Assembly (NCBI GenBank): GCA_020216625.1
Contig: JAIUYB010000091.1
Span: forward strand, 1 to 7,524
Origin: Desulfarculus sp.
GTDB taxonomy: Bacteria; Desulfobacterota; Desulfarculia; Desulfarculales; Desulfarculaceae
DNA: 7,524 nt
Reading direction: 5' to 3'
Below the pieces are notes generated by a model. It saw nothing but the letters and a program-made list of their open reading frames with translations, ran no database searches and was not told the DNA's origin. The position numbers and the translations under genes are program-made. Of the stretch, positions 1-7,524 are shown in pieces; positions within the stretch are counted from its first letter, which is position 1, and every line of letters starts with the position of its first letter.

Positions 1-96
1 GAGATCATTGAGCAGCACCGGGGCGACATCAGCGTGGCCAGCCAGCCGGGCCAGGGGACGACCTTTGATTTCTGGATTCCGGTGGAGCAGGGGTGA
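1..96 (+). CDS. Histidine kinase, C-terminal end only (partial)
   Basis: Reading frame 1 is open from the first base and ends with TGA at 94-96, giving the last 31 residues of a protein. The residues (EIIEQHRGDISVASQPGQGT, then TFDFWIPVEQG) match the end of a histidine kinase HATPase_c domain: the helix before 'H-G-G-x-I-x-V-x-S', then the 'PGQGTTFxFxLP' strand pair that closes the ATP-binding fold. The rest of the gene lies upstream of the window, so its sensor domain and signal are unknown. The stop is four bases before the next start, so it is almost certainly co-transcribed with the sigma-54 activator at 101 and is its likely phosphodonor. The call rests on a short but characteristic segment. 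Confidence 0.85.
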   Translation, partial: EIIEQHRGDISVASQPGQGTTFDFWIPVEQG

Positions 97-100
97 GGCG

Positions 101-1438
101 ATGCGCAAGGTCATGGTGGTGGATGACGACCGCAACATCTTGACCACGCTGGAGCTGTGCCTGGAGGAGCTGGGCTGGGAGGTGATCACCGCCAACAGCG
201 GACAAACCGCCCTGGATCGTTTCGCCGCCCAGAGGCCAGAGGTGGTTCTGTTGGACCTCAAGCTGCCCGACATGGACGGCCTGGCGGTGCTGGGCCAGCT
301 GGCGGCGGCCCAGCCCCGGCCCTACGTGGTCATCATCACCGCCCACGCCACCATCGAGACGGCGGTCAGGGCGGTGAAGCTGGGCGCCTTCGACTACCTG
401 CCCAAGCCCTTCACCCCGGCCCAGATCGAGCACGTGCTGGGCATGATTCTCCGGGTGGAGGGCCTGGAGCGGGAGGTGGAGCGCCTGCGTCTGCGCCTGA
501 AGGGCGTGGAGCGCCAGGGAGACCTGTTCACCCGCTCCCGGCGCATGCGCTCCCTCTTGCGCTTGGCCCGCCAGGTGGCCGATTCCAACGCCGGCATCCT
601 GCTCAGCGGCGAGAGCGGCACCGGCAAGGGAGTGGTGGCCCGGCTGATCCACGACTGGAGCCCGCGCCAAGAAGGTCCCTTCGTGCGGGTGGATTGCACG
701 GTGCTGCAGGAGAACCTGCTGGAGAGCGACCTCTTTGGCCACGTCAAGGGCGCCTTCACCGGCGCGGTGGCCGACAAGCGCGGCAAGCTGGCCGAGGCCG
801 ATGGCGGCACCGTCTTTTTGGACGAGGTCAGCGAGATGTCCCCGGCCATCCAGGCCAAGCTCCTGCATTTCCTGCAAAGCCGTGAATTCAGCCGCCTGGG
901 TGACACCAGGGTCCAGCGGGTGGACGCCCGCATCATCGCCGCCACCAACCGCAACCTGGAGCGGGCGGTGGAGGAGGGGGTCTTTCGCGAGGATCTCTAC
1001 TACCGCCTCAACGTGGTCGATCTCAGCCTGCCGCCCTTGCGGGAGCGGCCGGAGGACATCGCCCTGCTGGCCGAAATCTTCCTGAAGCGCTACTGCAAGG
1101 AAAACAACCGCCCGGCCAAGGAGTTATCGGAAGAAACCCTGGCCCTGATGAACCACTACCCCTGGCCGGGCAATGTGCGCGAGCTGATGAACGCCATGCA
1201 GCGGGCGGCCATCGTGGCCCGCGCCGGCCAGGTGACCCCGGCCGACCTGCCGGCGCATGTCGTCTCTTACCAGGCCCAGGCCGGGCGCGGGGCGGACCTG
1301 CGCTCCCTGGCCGAGGTGGAGCGAACGCACATCCGCCAGGTGCTGACTCAGGCCCGCACCATGGAGGAGGCGTCGGCGATCCTGGGCATCGACCCCGCCA
1401 CCCTGTGGCGCAAACGCAAGAAGTATCTCCTGGACTGA
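101..1438 (+). CDS. NtrC-family sigma-54-dependent response regulator
   Basis: A 445-residue transcription activator with the full NtrC layout. The receiver domain (about 3-118) has the acidic pocket D8-D10, phospho-acceptor D52, T80 and K102 before P103. A charged linker helix (about 119-140) leads into the AAA+ sigma-54 interaction domain (about 142-370). It has Walker A GESGTGKG at 170-177, the sigma-54-contacting loop GAFTGA at 217-222, and Walker B GGTVFLDEV at 235-243. The C-terminal end (about 403-445) is a Fis-type helix-turn-helix with a recognition helix around 'PATLWRKRKKY'. All catalytic residues are intact, so it should be a working ATPase that remodels sigma-54 polymerase. ATG 101 is chosen because it starts just before the first receiver strand; the frame is open to base 8, but that region overlaps the kinase gene. 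It is probably phosphorylated by the upstream kinase. The next non-coding gap holds a sigma-54 promoter candidate, which makes the downstream operon its likely target (inference). Confidence 0.95.
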   Translation: MRKVMVVDDDRNILTTLELCLEELGWEVITANSGQTALDRFAAQRPEVVLLDLKLPDMDGLAVLGQLAAAQPRPYVVIITAHATIETAVRAVKLGAFDYLPKPFTPAQIEHVLGMILRVEGLEREVERLRLRLKGVERQGDLFTRSRRMRSLLRLARQVADSNAGILLSGESGTGKGVVARLIHDWSPRQEGPFVRVDCTVLQENLLESDLFGHVKGAFTGAVADKRGKLAEADGGTVFLDEVSEMSPAIQAKLLHFLQSREFSRLGDTRVQRVDARIIAATNRNLERAVEEGVFREDLYYRLNVVDLSLPPLRERPEDIALLAEIFLKRYCKENNRPAKELSEETLALMNHYPWPGNVRELMNAMQRAAIVARAGQVTPADLPAHVVSYQAQAGRGADLRSLAEVERTHIRQVLTQARTMEEASAILGIDPATLWRKRKKYLLD

Positions 1439-1460
1439 TGCCTTGAAATCTGCGGCGCGC

Positions 1461-1472
1461 TTTGCTTGCAAA
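1461..1472. promoter_or_regulatory. Candidate upstream activator site (TTTGC-N2-GCAAA)
   Basis: TTTGC at 1461-1465 and GCAAA at 1468-1472 form an inverted repeat with a two-base centre. It lies about 80 bases upstream of the sigma-54 promoter candidate, a usual distance for NtrC-type activator sites, and just downstream of the activator gene. A dimeric Fis-type helix-turn-helix would bind such a dyad. The arms are only five bases long and no second copy was found, so this is a weak call. Confidence 0.22.
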
Positions 1473-1552
1473 ATTCGGGATTAGCCGGCTCCGCCTCGCC
1501 CCGTTGGCCAGCTTTCGGCACACCTGACCGACATCGCTGACAAAATTTCGCT

Positions 1553-1568
1553 TGGCCCGTTCCATGCT
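1553..1568 (+). promoter_or_regulatory. Sigma-54 (RpoN) promoter candidate for the trk operon
   Basis: TGGCCCGTTCCATGCT matches the sigma-54 consensus TGGCACG-N4-TTGCW at all but two specified positions. The invariant GG (1554-1555) and GC (1566-1567) are separated by exactly ten bases. Transcription would start near 1578-1580, leaving a leader of about 40 bases before the GTG start at 1619. It is the best promoter-like element seen in the 180-base gap between the sigma-54 activator gene and the six-gene operon. The match is seen in the sequence; its use and its control by the adjacent activator are inferred. Confidence 0.6.
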
Positions 1569-1618
1569 TTTTCCCGGCCAGACCGCCATGGCGGCGGGTG
1601 GGGAGAAAGGCGGTGGAA

Positions 1619-2178
1619 GTGGGCGAGGTGCGTGATCGGCTGATCTTCAATCCCGCCGCGCCGGCCGATTGGCTGGGACATCCTGGCCTTTGGGTCAGCG
1701 GCAATCCGGTGGAGTTCCTGGGCCGGGCCACCCAGGGGGCCGCGGCCGGGCTGGTGGTTTATGTCTCGGACGCGGACCTGGGCCAGCGCCGGGAGGCGGT
1801 GGAGCTTTGCCAGGCCTTGGCGCGCCATCCGGTGGCCGGTCTGCCGCCCTTGGTGGCGGTGGTGTCCCAGCGTCACCGGGGATTGCTGGCCTCCCTGGCC
1901 GCGGCGGGGGTCCAGTGGGTGGTCTTTCGCCCCAGCGGAGCCAAGTTGCCGGTGGTCCCCCCACCAGAAAACCCCGGCCAGCCCCTGGCCCGGGTGCTCA
2001 TGGAAATCTGCCCCTTCCTCAATCACCAACCGGTGGATGACACACATGAATTGGCCTATTGCGGCGCGTATCTCAATCGCCTGGTCCTGGGGCGCGACCG
2101 CCGGCTGGACCTCTGCGAAAACCCCGCCCACCAGGCTTGCCCCTATTTCCTGGCCCCTCGCCAAGCGGAAAACGGCGC

Positions 2179-2182
<4 letters not shown>
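1619..2182 (+). CDS. Unrecognised protein, receiver-like fold plus four-cysteine C-terminal module
   Basis: I do not recognise a named family for this 187-residue protein. Residues about 23-105 look like an alpha/beta domain with strands LVVYVSDADL (45-54), PLVAVVSQ (77-84) and VQWVVFRP (98-105). This resembles the second half of a receiver domain, including the strand order and an R-P in place of K-P, but the paired acidic residues of a normal first strand are missing. After a proline-rich linker (111-122), residues 131-176 carry C131, C148, C166 and C174 in the pattern CPF-x14-CGAY-x14-C-x7-CPYF, with H171 nearby; this could bind zinc or an Fe-S cluster. GTG 1619 is chosen because GAGAAAGG ends eight bases upstream; the frame is open further up and GTG 1598 is an alternative. 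Its stop overlaps the kinase start, so it probably acts with that kinase, as a redox or metal sensing partner or adaptor (inference). Confidence 0.75.
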
Positions 2183-4043
<1,861 letters not shown>

Positions 4044-4047
<4 letters not shown>

Positions 4048-4733
4048 GCCAGGACGCGATCTTGGTGGTGGACGACGAAAAGAACATCCGCCTGGCCCTG
4101 GGCCAGGCCCTGAAGCCCCTGGGCCGTCCGGTGCTGACCGCCCTGAGCGGCGAGGAGGCCCTGGAGATGCTCCACGACCCCGGCATCGGGGTGATGATCC
4201 TGGACTACCGCCTGCCGGGCATCGACGGCATGGCGGTGCTGGAGCGGGCCAGCCGGGAGCGGCCGGACGTGGCGGTGATCATGATCACCGCCTATGGCAG
4301 CGTGGAGCGCGCGGTGGAGGCCATGAAGCTGGGGGCGGTGGATTTCATCGCCAAACCCTTCGCTCCGGAGGAGATCCGGGATCTGGTCAGCCGGGTCTCG
4401 AACCGCGAGGCCCTGACCGAGGCCGACGCCCGCGACTACCGCGGCCGCCTGGAGCTGGCCAAGCAGGCTATCCGCCGGCGCAACTTCGCCGCCGCCCTGG
4501 ACCACGCCCGCAAGGCGGTGGGCCTGGACCCCTATCGGGCCGAGGGTTTCAACCTGGTGGGGGCGCTGCACGAAATCCTGCACGACCGCGAGGAGGCCCT
4601 GCGTAACTACCGCCTGGCGGTGGAGGTGGACCCCGCCTACGCCCCGGCCCAGACCAACCTGGAGCGCCTGGTCAGCCGCCGGGGGCAAGGCGGCATCGCC
4701 TGGGACGACGACGCCGGAGAAAAGGGCCGCTAG
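4044..4733 (+). CDS. Response regulator with receiver and TPR domains
   Basis: A 229-residue regulator. The receiver (about 4-120) is complete, with D10-D11, phospho-acceptor D54, T82 and K104-P105. The C-terminal half has two tetratricopeptide repeats: one spans 132-165 (A139, A151, A158, P163 at consensus positions 8, 20, 27, 32), and a stronger one spans 166-199 (G173, A185, Y189, A192, P197). No helix-turn-helix or enzyme domain is present, and the protein ends in a short acidic/basic tail. The output should therefore be protein-protein binding. The ATG overlaps the kinase stop as ATGA, so the kinase is its obvious phosphodonor. The next gene starts 12 bases downstream and begins the Trk potassium uptake genes. 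Possible targets are the RCK/TrkA proteins, the kinase itself or the cysteine protein; none is shown by the sequence. Confidence 0.93.
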
Positions 4734-4745
4734 GTCCGGAGATAA

Positions 4746-5177
4746 ATGATGGCCAAGAGCCTGTTCATCGTCATCGTGGGTTGCGGCCGCCTGGGTTCGC
4801 ACCTGGCCAACGGCCTCAGCGCCCAAGGCCACGGGGTGGTGGTCATCGACCTGCGCCCCGAGGCCTTCGCGGCCCTGGACGCCCAGTTCAGCGGCTTCAA
4901 GCTGGTGGGGGACGCGGTGGAGTCCGAGGTCCTGCGCCAGGCCAGGCTGGACCAGGCCGATCTGCTGCTGGCGGTGGCCGAGGAGGACAACGTGAACCTG
5001 ATGGTGGCCCAGGTGGGGCAGAAGGTGTTCGCGGTGCCCCGGGTCATGGCCCGGGTGGCCGACCCCGCCCGGGAGGAGGCCTACCGCCAGTTCGGCATCC
5101 AAACGGTCTGCCCCACCACCCTGGCCGGCGAGGCCCTGCTGGCCACCCTGGGCCGGAGCGGGGAGGCCAGGCGGTGA
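4746..5177 (+). CDS. TrkA-family protein, single RCK_N (NAD-binding) domain
   Basis: A 143-residue cytosolic protein consisting almost only of a TrkA-N/RCK_N Rossmann domain. The dinucleotide motif GCGRLG is intact at 12-17, and D35 at the end of the second strand is the acidic residue expected to hold the NAD(H) ribose. The 'GDAVESEVLRQARLDQADLL' region follows family pattern. The protein stops after the Rossmann domain, so the RCK_C ligand-binding domain is missing; E. coli TrkA, by comparison, carries two RCK_N-RCK_C pairs in about 458 residues. The start is ATG 4746 or ATG 4749; GGAG at 4738-4741 is spaced four or seven bases away, so the second ATG is equally likely. The stop overlaps the start of the second TrkA protein as GTGA, which argues for near-equal synthesis and a mixed RCK ring on TrkH (inference). 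Confidence 0.92.
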   Translation: MMAKSLFIVIVGCGRLGSHLANGLSAQGHGVVVIDLRPEAFAALDAQFSGFKLVGDAVESEVLRQARLDQADLLLAVAEEDNVNLMVAQVGQKVFAVPRVMARVADPAREEAYRQFGIQTVCPTTLAGEALLATLGRSGEARR

Positions 5178-5839
5178 AGATCATTATTATCGGCGGGGGG
5201 CGGGTGGTCTACTTCCTGGCCAAGCTGTTCATCAGCAAAGGCCATCGTCCGGTCATCGTCAGCCAGGACCCGGCGGAATGCGAGCGGCTCTCGCGCGAGG
5301 TCAAGGCCCTGGTGCTCTGCGGCGACGGCAGCCACCCGCCGGTGCTGGAGGCGGCCGGGGCGCGGGAGGCCGAGGCGGTGCTGGCCATCACCCCCCGGGA
5401 CCAGGACAACCTGGTGGCCTGCCAACTGGCGGCCAAGATGTTCGGGGTGCCGCGCAGCCTGGCCCTGGTCAACGACCCCGACAACCTGGAGGTCTTCCGC
5501 CGCCTGGGGGTCAACGTGGCCTTCTCCACCACCCACATCATGGCCACCCTGATCGAGCAGCAGGCCGGGTTCGACGAGATCGTCAACCTGATGCCCCTGG
5601 CCCAGGGCAAGGTCACGGTCTCGGAGGTGGCCCTGCGCGCCGGCTTGCCGGCGGTGGGGCGTTCGCTGGCGGAGTTGGCCATGCCGCCGGGCTCGCTGAT
5701 CGGCTCGGTGATTCGGGGCGAAACGGTGCTGGTGCCCCGGGGACCGGATCGGCTGGCCGAGGGCGATCGCCTGATCATCCTGACCACTCCCGAAAGCTAC
5801 GCCCCGGCCATGCGCTGTCTGCTGGGGGACGAGGCCTGA
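5174..5839 (+). CDS. trkA: TrkA potassium uptake regulatory subunit (RCK_N-RCK_C)
   Basis: A 221-residue cytosolic regulator of the Trk potassium system. The RCK_N domain spans about 1-130 and the RCK_C domain about 138-218, the latter containing the 'VGRSLAEL-(A)MPPGSLIGSVIRG' and 'GDRLIILT' segments typical of TrkA_C. The start is GTG 5174, overlapping the previous stop as GTGA. The nucleotide site looks altered: the glycine motif reads GGGRVV at 7-12, so the third glycine is V12, and S30 stands where an Asp or Glu usually contacts the NAD ribose. It may bind a nucleotide differently from its neighbour, or not at all. Together with the single-domain protein upstream it would form the gating ring under TrkH. 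The following trkH start is one base beyond the stop. Confidence 0.94.
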   Translation: MKIIIIGGGRVVYFLAKLFISKGHRPVIVSQDPAECERLSREVKALVLCGDGSHPPVLEAAGAREAEAVLAITPRDQDNLVACQLAAKMFGVPRSLALVNDPDNLEVFRRLGVNVAFSTTHIMATLIEQQAGFDEIVNLMPLAQGKVTVSEVALRAGLPAVGRSLAELAMPPGSLIGSVIRGETVLVPRGPDRLAEGDRLIILTTPESYAPAMRCLLGDEA

Positions 5840-5840
5840 A

Positions 5841-7364
5841 GTGCAGCCCCTACGCCAAGCCGCCTTTCTGCGCGCGCGCTACCGCGCCATCCTGGCCTAC
5901 GCCGGCCTGATCCACCTGCTGCTGGGCCTGTTCATCATTTCGCCCCTGCTGGCCCTCTGGGCCTGGCCGGAGGAGGTCGGCCAGGCTCCGGCCTTTTTAG
6001 CCCCCGGTCTGGGCCTGATGGCCGGCGGCGGGCTGATCTGGCTAGTCCTGCGCCCCCGGGAGCCGGTGCCAATCTCCCTGGCCGAAGGCGCGGTGATCGT
6101 GCTCCTGGCCTGGGCGGGGGCCATGGTGGCCGGCGCCCTGCCCCTGATGCCCACCGCGGGCCTGAGCTTCTCCCAGGCCGCCTTCGAGGCCGTCAGCGGC
6201 TGGACCACCACCGGGCTGTCGGTGGTGGACGTGACGCAAGCCTCGCACCTGGTGCTCCTTCACCGCAGCACCATGCAACTGGTGGGCGGGGCGGGGCTGG
6301 CCATCATGATGCTGGCCGCCTTCGGCGGGCCGGTGGGGGCGGGGCTCAGTTCGGCCGAGGGCCGCGACCGCCAGTTGGTGCCCCACGTCAAACGCTCGGT
6401 GCGCCTGGTCTGGAGCATCTACCTGGGCTATATCGCGGCGGGGGTGGTGGCCTTTAGGCTGTGCGGGATGTCCTGGTTCGACGCCATCAACCACTCCATC
6501 TGCGCGGTCTCCACCGGCGGCTTCTCCACGCGCGCCGATTCGTTCGGCTATTGGGACAGCGGCCGGGTGGAGGCGGTGAGCATGGTCCTGATGATCCTGG
6601 GCAACCTGAACTTTTTGACCAGTTACGCCCTGCTCAAGGGGCGCTGGCGGGCGGTCATTCACAACGGCGAGGTGCGCCTGATGGCCCTGCTGCTGCCGCT
6701 GGCCGCGGCCGGCATGTTCCTGGCCGCCACCGCCGCCATGTTTCCTCGCTGGGACAAGGCCCTGCGGGTGGCGGTCTTCGAGACCGTCAGCGCCCTGACC
6801 ACCACCGGCTTCAACTCCATCCCCTACGACCACTGGAATCCCACGGCCATCTTGATCCTGACCTGGCTGATGCTGATCGGCGGCGGCATCTGCTCCACCG
6901 CCGGCGGCATCAAACAGTTGCGGGTCTATGTGCTTTACCGCGCCGCGCTGTGGGAGGTCCGCCGCCTGATCCTGCCGGCCAGCGTGGTGACCAGGCCCGA
7001 ACTATGGCAGGGTGAGCAGCGCGAGGTGATCGACGACGGACTCCTGCGCCAGGTGGGGGTGTTCGTCTTTCTCTATCTGGCCATCTACCTGAGCGGTGTC
7101 CTCTGGCTGACCCTGTACGGCTACAGCCTATCCGACAGCCTGTTCGAGTTCGCCAGCGCCCTGGGCACGGTGGGGCTCTCGGTGGGTGTCACCTCCACCG
7201 CCACCCCGGCCCCGGCCCTGTGGTCCATGACCCTGGCCATGCTGGTGGGCCGCCTGGAGATCATCATGGTCATGGTGGGCCTGCTGAAACTGGCCAAGGA
7301 CCTCGGGTTCGTGGTGAGAAACCCCGGGCTTGGCGGTCTTCGGCGCGGCGCCCCCCGGGCCTAG
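5841..7364 (+). CDS. trkH: TrkH-type potassium uptake membrane subunit
   Basis: A 507-residue polytopic inner-membrane protein that forms the K+ permeation path of the Trk/Ktr system. Four pore loops are visible, each with the filter glycine: TTTGLS (122-127), STGGFS (224-229), TTTGFN (320-325) and TVGLS (443-447). The glycine-rich 'IGGGICSTAGGIK' stretch, typical of the family's intramembrane gating loop, lies between the third and fourth loops. An N-terminal pair of helices (about 15-70) precedes the first pore unit, as in TrkH rather than shorter KtrB proteins; E. coli TrkH is about 483 residues. The start is GTG 5841, one base after the trkA stop, with GAGG at 5831-5834 as ribosome binding site. 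It is the last gene of the operon. Activity should be gated by the RCK proteins encoded just upstream. Confidence 0.96.
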   Translation: MQPLRQAAFLRARYRAILAYAGLIHLLLGLFIISPLLALWAWPEEVGQAPAFLAPGLGLMAGGGLIWLVLRPREPVPISLAEGAVIVLLAWAGAMVAGALPLMPTAGLSFSQAAFEAVSGWTTTGLSVVDVTQASHLVLLHRSTMQLVGGAGLAIMMLAAFGGPVGAGLSSAEGRDRQLVPHVKRSVRLVWSIYLGYIAAGVVAFRLCGMSWFDAINHSICAVSTGGFSTRADSFGYWDSGRVEAVSMVLMILGNLNFLTSYALLKGRWRAVIHNGEVRLMALLLPLAAAGMFLAATAAMFPRWDKALRVAVFETVSALTTTGFNSIPYDHWNPTAILILTWLMLIGGGICSTAGGIKQLRVYVLYRAALWEVRRLILPASVVTRPELWQGEQREVIDDGLLRQVGVFVFLYLAIYLSGVLWLTLYGYSLSDSLFEFASALGTVGLSVGVTSTATPAPALWSMTLAMLVGRLEIIMVMVGLLKLAKDLGFVVRNPGLGGLRRGAPRA

Positions 7365-7399
7365 CCCGAGCGCCCGTGGGGTGGGGGCGGGCCGGGGGC

Positions 7400-7428
7400 T
7401 TGGCCGGCGGGGAGCCTGATGCGATAAT
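7400..7428 (+). promoter_or_regulatory. Sigma-70-like promoter candidate for the last gene
   Basis: TTGGCC at 7400-7405 (four of six match to TTGACA) and GATAAT at 7423-7428 (five of six match to TATAAT) are separated by 17 bases. A TG one base before the -10 box gives an extended -10 element. Transcription would start near 7435, ahead of the ribosome binding site at 7445. This AT-containing patch stands out in a GC-rich gap. It suggests that the gene at 7456 is its own transcription unit. Confidence 0.5.
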
Positions 7429-7444
7429 TCAGCCAACCGTGACC

Positions 7445-7450
7445 AGGAGG
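7445..7450 (+). promoter_or_regulatory. Strong ribosome binding site AGGAGG
   Basis: A perfect AGGAGG sits five bases before the ATG at 7456. It is the strongest Shine-Dalgarno sequence noticed in the window, and it decides the start of the truncated last gene. Confidence 0.75.
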
Positions 7451-7455
7451 AAGAC

Positions 7456-7524
7456 ATGGCGAGGTTGGGCTGGAGTTGGGTCGCGCGGATGCTTCTGGGT
7501 TGTCTGGTCTGGGGTGGTCTGACC
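7456..7524 (+). CDS. Start of an exported or membrane protein (partial)
   Basis: ATG 7456 opens a frame that runs off the window end after 23 codons (MARLGWSWVARMLLGCLVWG, then GLT). A short basic start followed by a hydrophobic, leucine/valine-rich stretch suggests a signal peptide or a first membrane helix. The 'LLGC' could be a lipoprotein box, but the Cys comes early (residue 16) and is followed by more hydrophobic residues, so that is uncertain. It has an AGGAGG site five bases upstream and a likely promoter of its own. The family cannot be named from this fragment. Confidence 0.65.
   Translation, partial: MARLGWSWVARMLLGCLVWGGLT

Noticed and set aside
8..100. N-terminal extension of the sigma-54 activator from TTG at base 8.
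   Set aside because: The same bases encode the end of the upstream kinase in frame 1, and the receiver fold begins right at ATG 101. The extension has no domain sense.
1443..1472. Sigma-70 promoter using TTGAAA at 1443-1448.
   Set aside because: No acceptable -10 box lies 16-18 bases downstream; the best hexamer matches only three of six bases.
1583..1594. Perfect 12-base palindrome CCGCCATGGCGG just after the predicted sigma-54 start point.
   Set aside because: It could be an operator, but a GC-rich 12-base palindrome with no repeat copy is weak evidence, and no regulator can be assigned.
2059..2178. ATG 2059 as start of the histidine kinase.
   Set aside because: It gives a proline/arginine-rich leader that is the out-of-frame reading of the cysteine protein's conserved C-terminal module, and a 120-base overlap. 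TTG 2179 fits better.
7371..7408. Two short GC-rich hairpins after trkH (7371-7389 with a five-pair stem, and 7391-7408 with a five-pair stem) as a terminator.
   Set aside because: Stems are short, loops are 8-9 bases, and no T-run follows, so this is not a canonical intrinsic terminator. In such GC-rich DNA these pairings are expected by chance.

Overview
The window is very GC-rich, almost fully coding, and every credible gene lies on the + strand. The organism is probably a Gram-negative, high-GC bacterium of the Desulfobacterota (old Deltaproteobacteria). This rests on the GC content, the NtrC-type activator with a sigma-54-like promoter, and the split TrkA/TrkH arrangement next to two-component genes. 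No rRNA or other marker gene is present, so this assignment is an inference.

Layout: (1) 1-96 is the 3' end of a histidine kinase. It is followed after 4 bases by a complete NtrC-type sigma-54 activator with receiver, AAA+ and Fis-type helix-turn-helix domains (101-1438). (2) 1439-1618 is a 180-base non-coding gap. It holds a good sigma-54 promoter candidate at 1553-1568 (GG at 1554-1555 and GC at 1566-1567, ten bases apart) and a weak candidate upstream activator site at 1461-1472. (3) 1619-7364 is a tightly packed six-gene operon: an unrecognised four-cysteine protein, a membrane HAMP/PAS histidine kinase, a receiver-TPR response regulator, a TrkA-N-only protein, a two-domain TrkA, and the potassium channel/transporter subunit TrkH. 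Three of the five junctions are 4-base stop/start overlaps (TTGA, ATGA, GTGA); the other two are gaps of 12 bases and 1 base. (4) 7365-7455 is a short GC-rich gap with a sigma-70-like promoter candidate and a strong ribosome binding site. It leads into a new gene whose signal-peptide-like start is cut by the window end.

How the genes may work together (inference): the first kinase/activator pair is well placed to switch on the sigma-54 promoter of the operon. The operon encodes a second, membrane-bound kinase whose partner regulator has no DNA-binding domain and carries TPR repeats instead. A protein-protein output, possibly on the RCK/TrkA gating ring or on the cysteine protein, is therefore more natural than transcription control. 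The result would be a potassium uptake system with transcriptional and post-translational two-component control built into one locus. The least understood part is the cysteine protein at 1619-2182, which is translationally coupled to the kinase.
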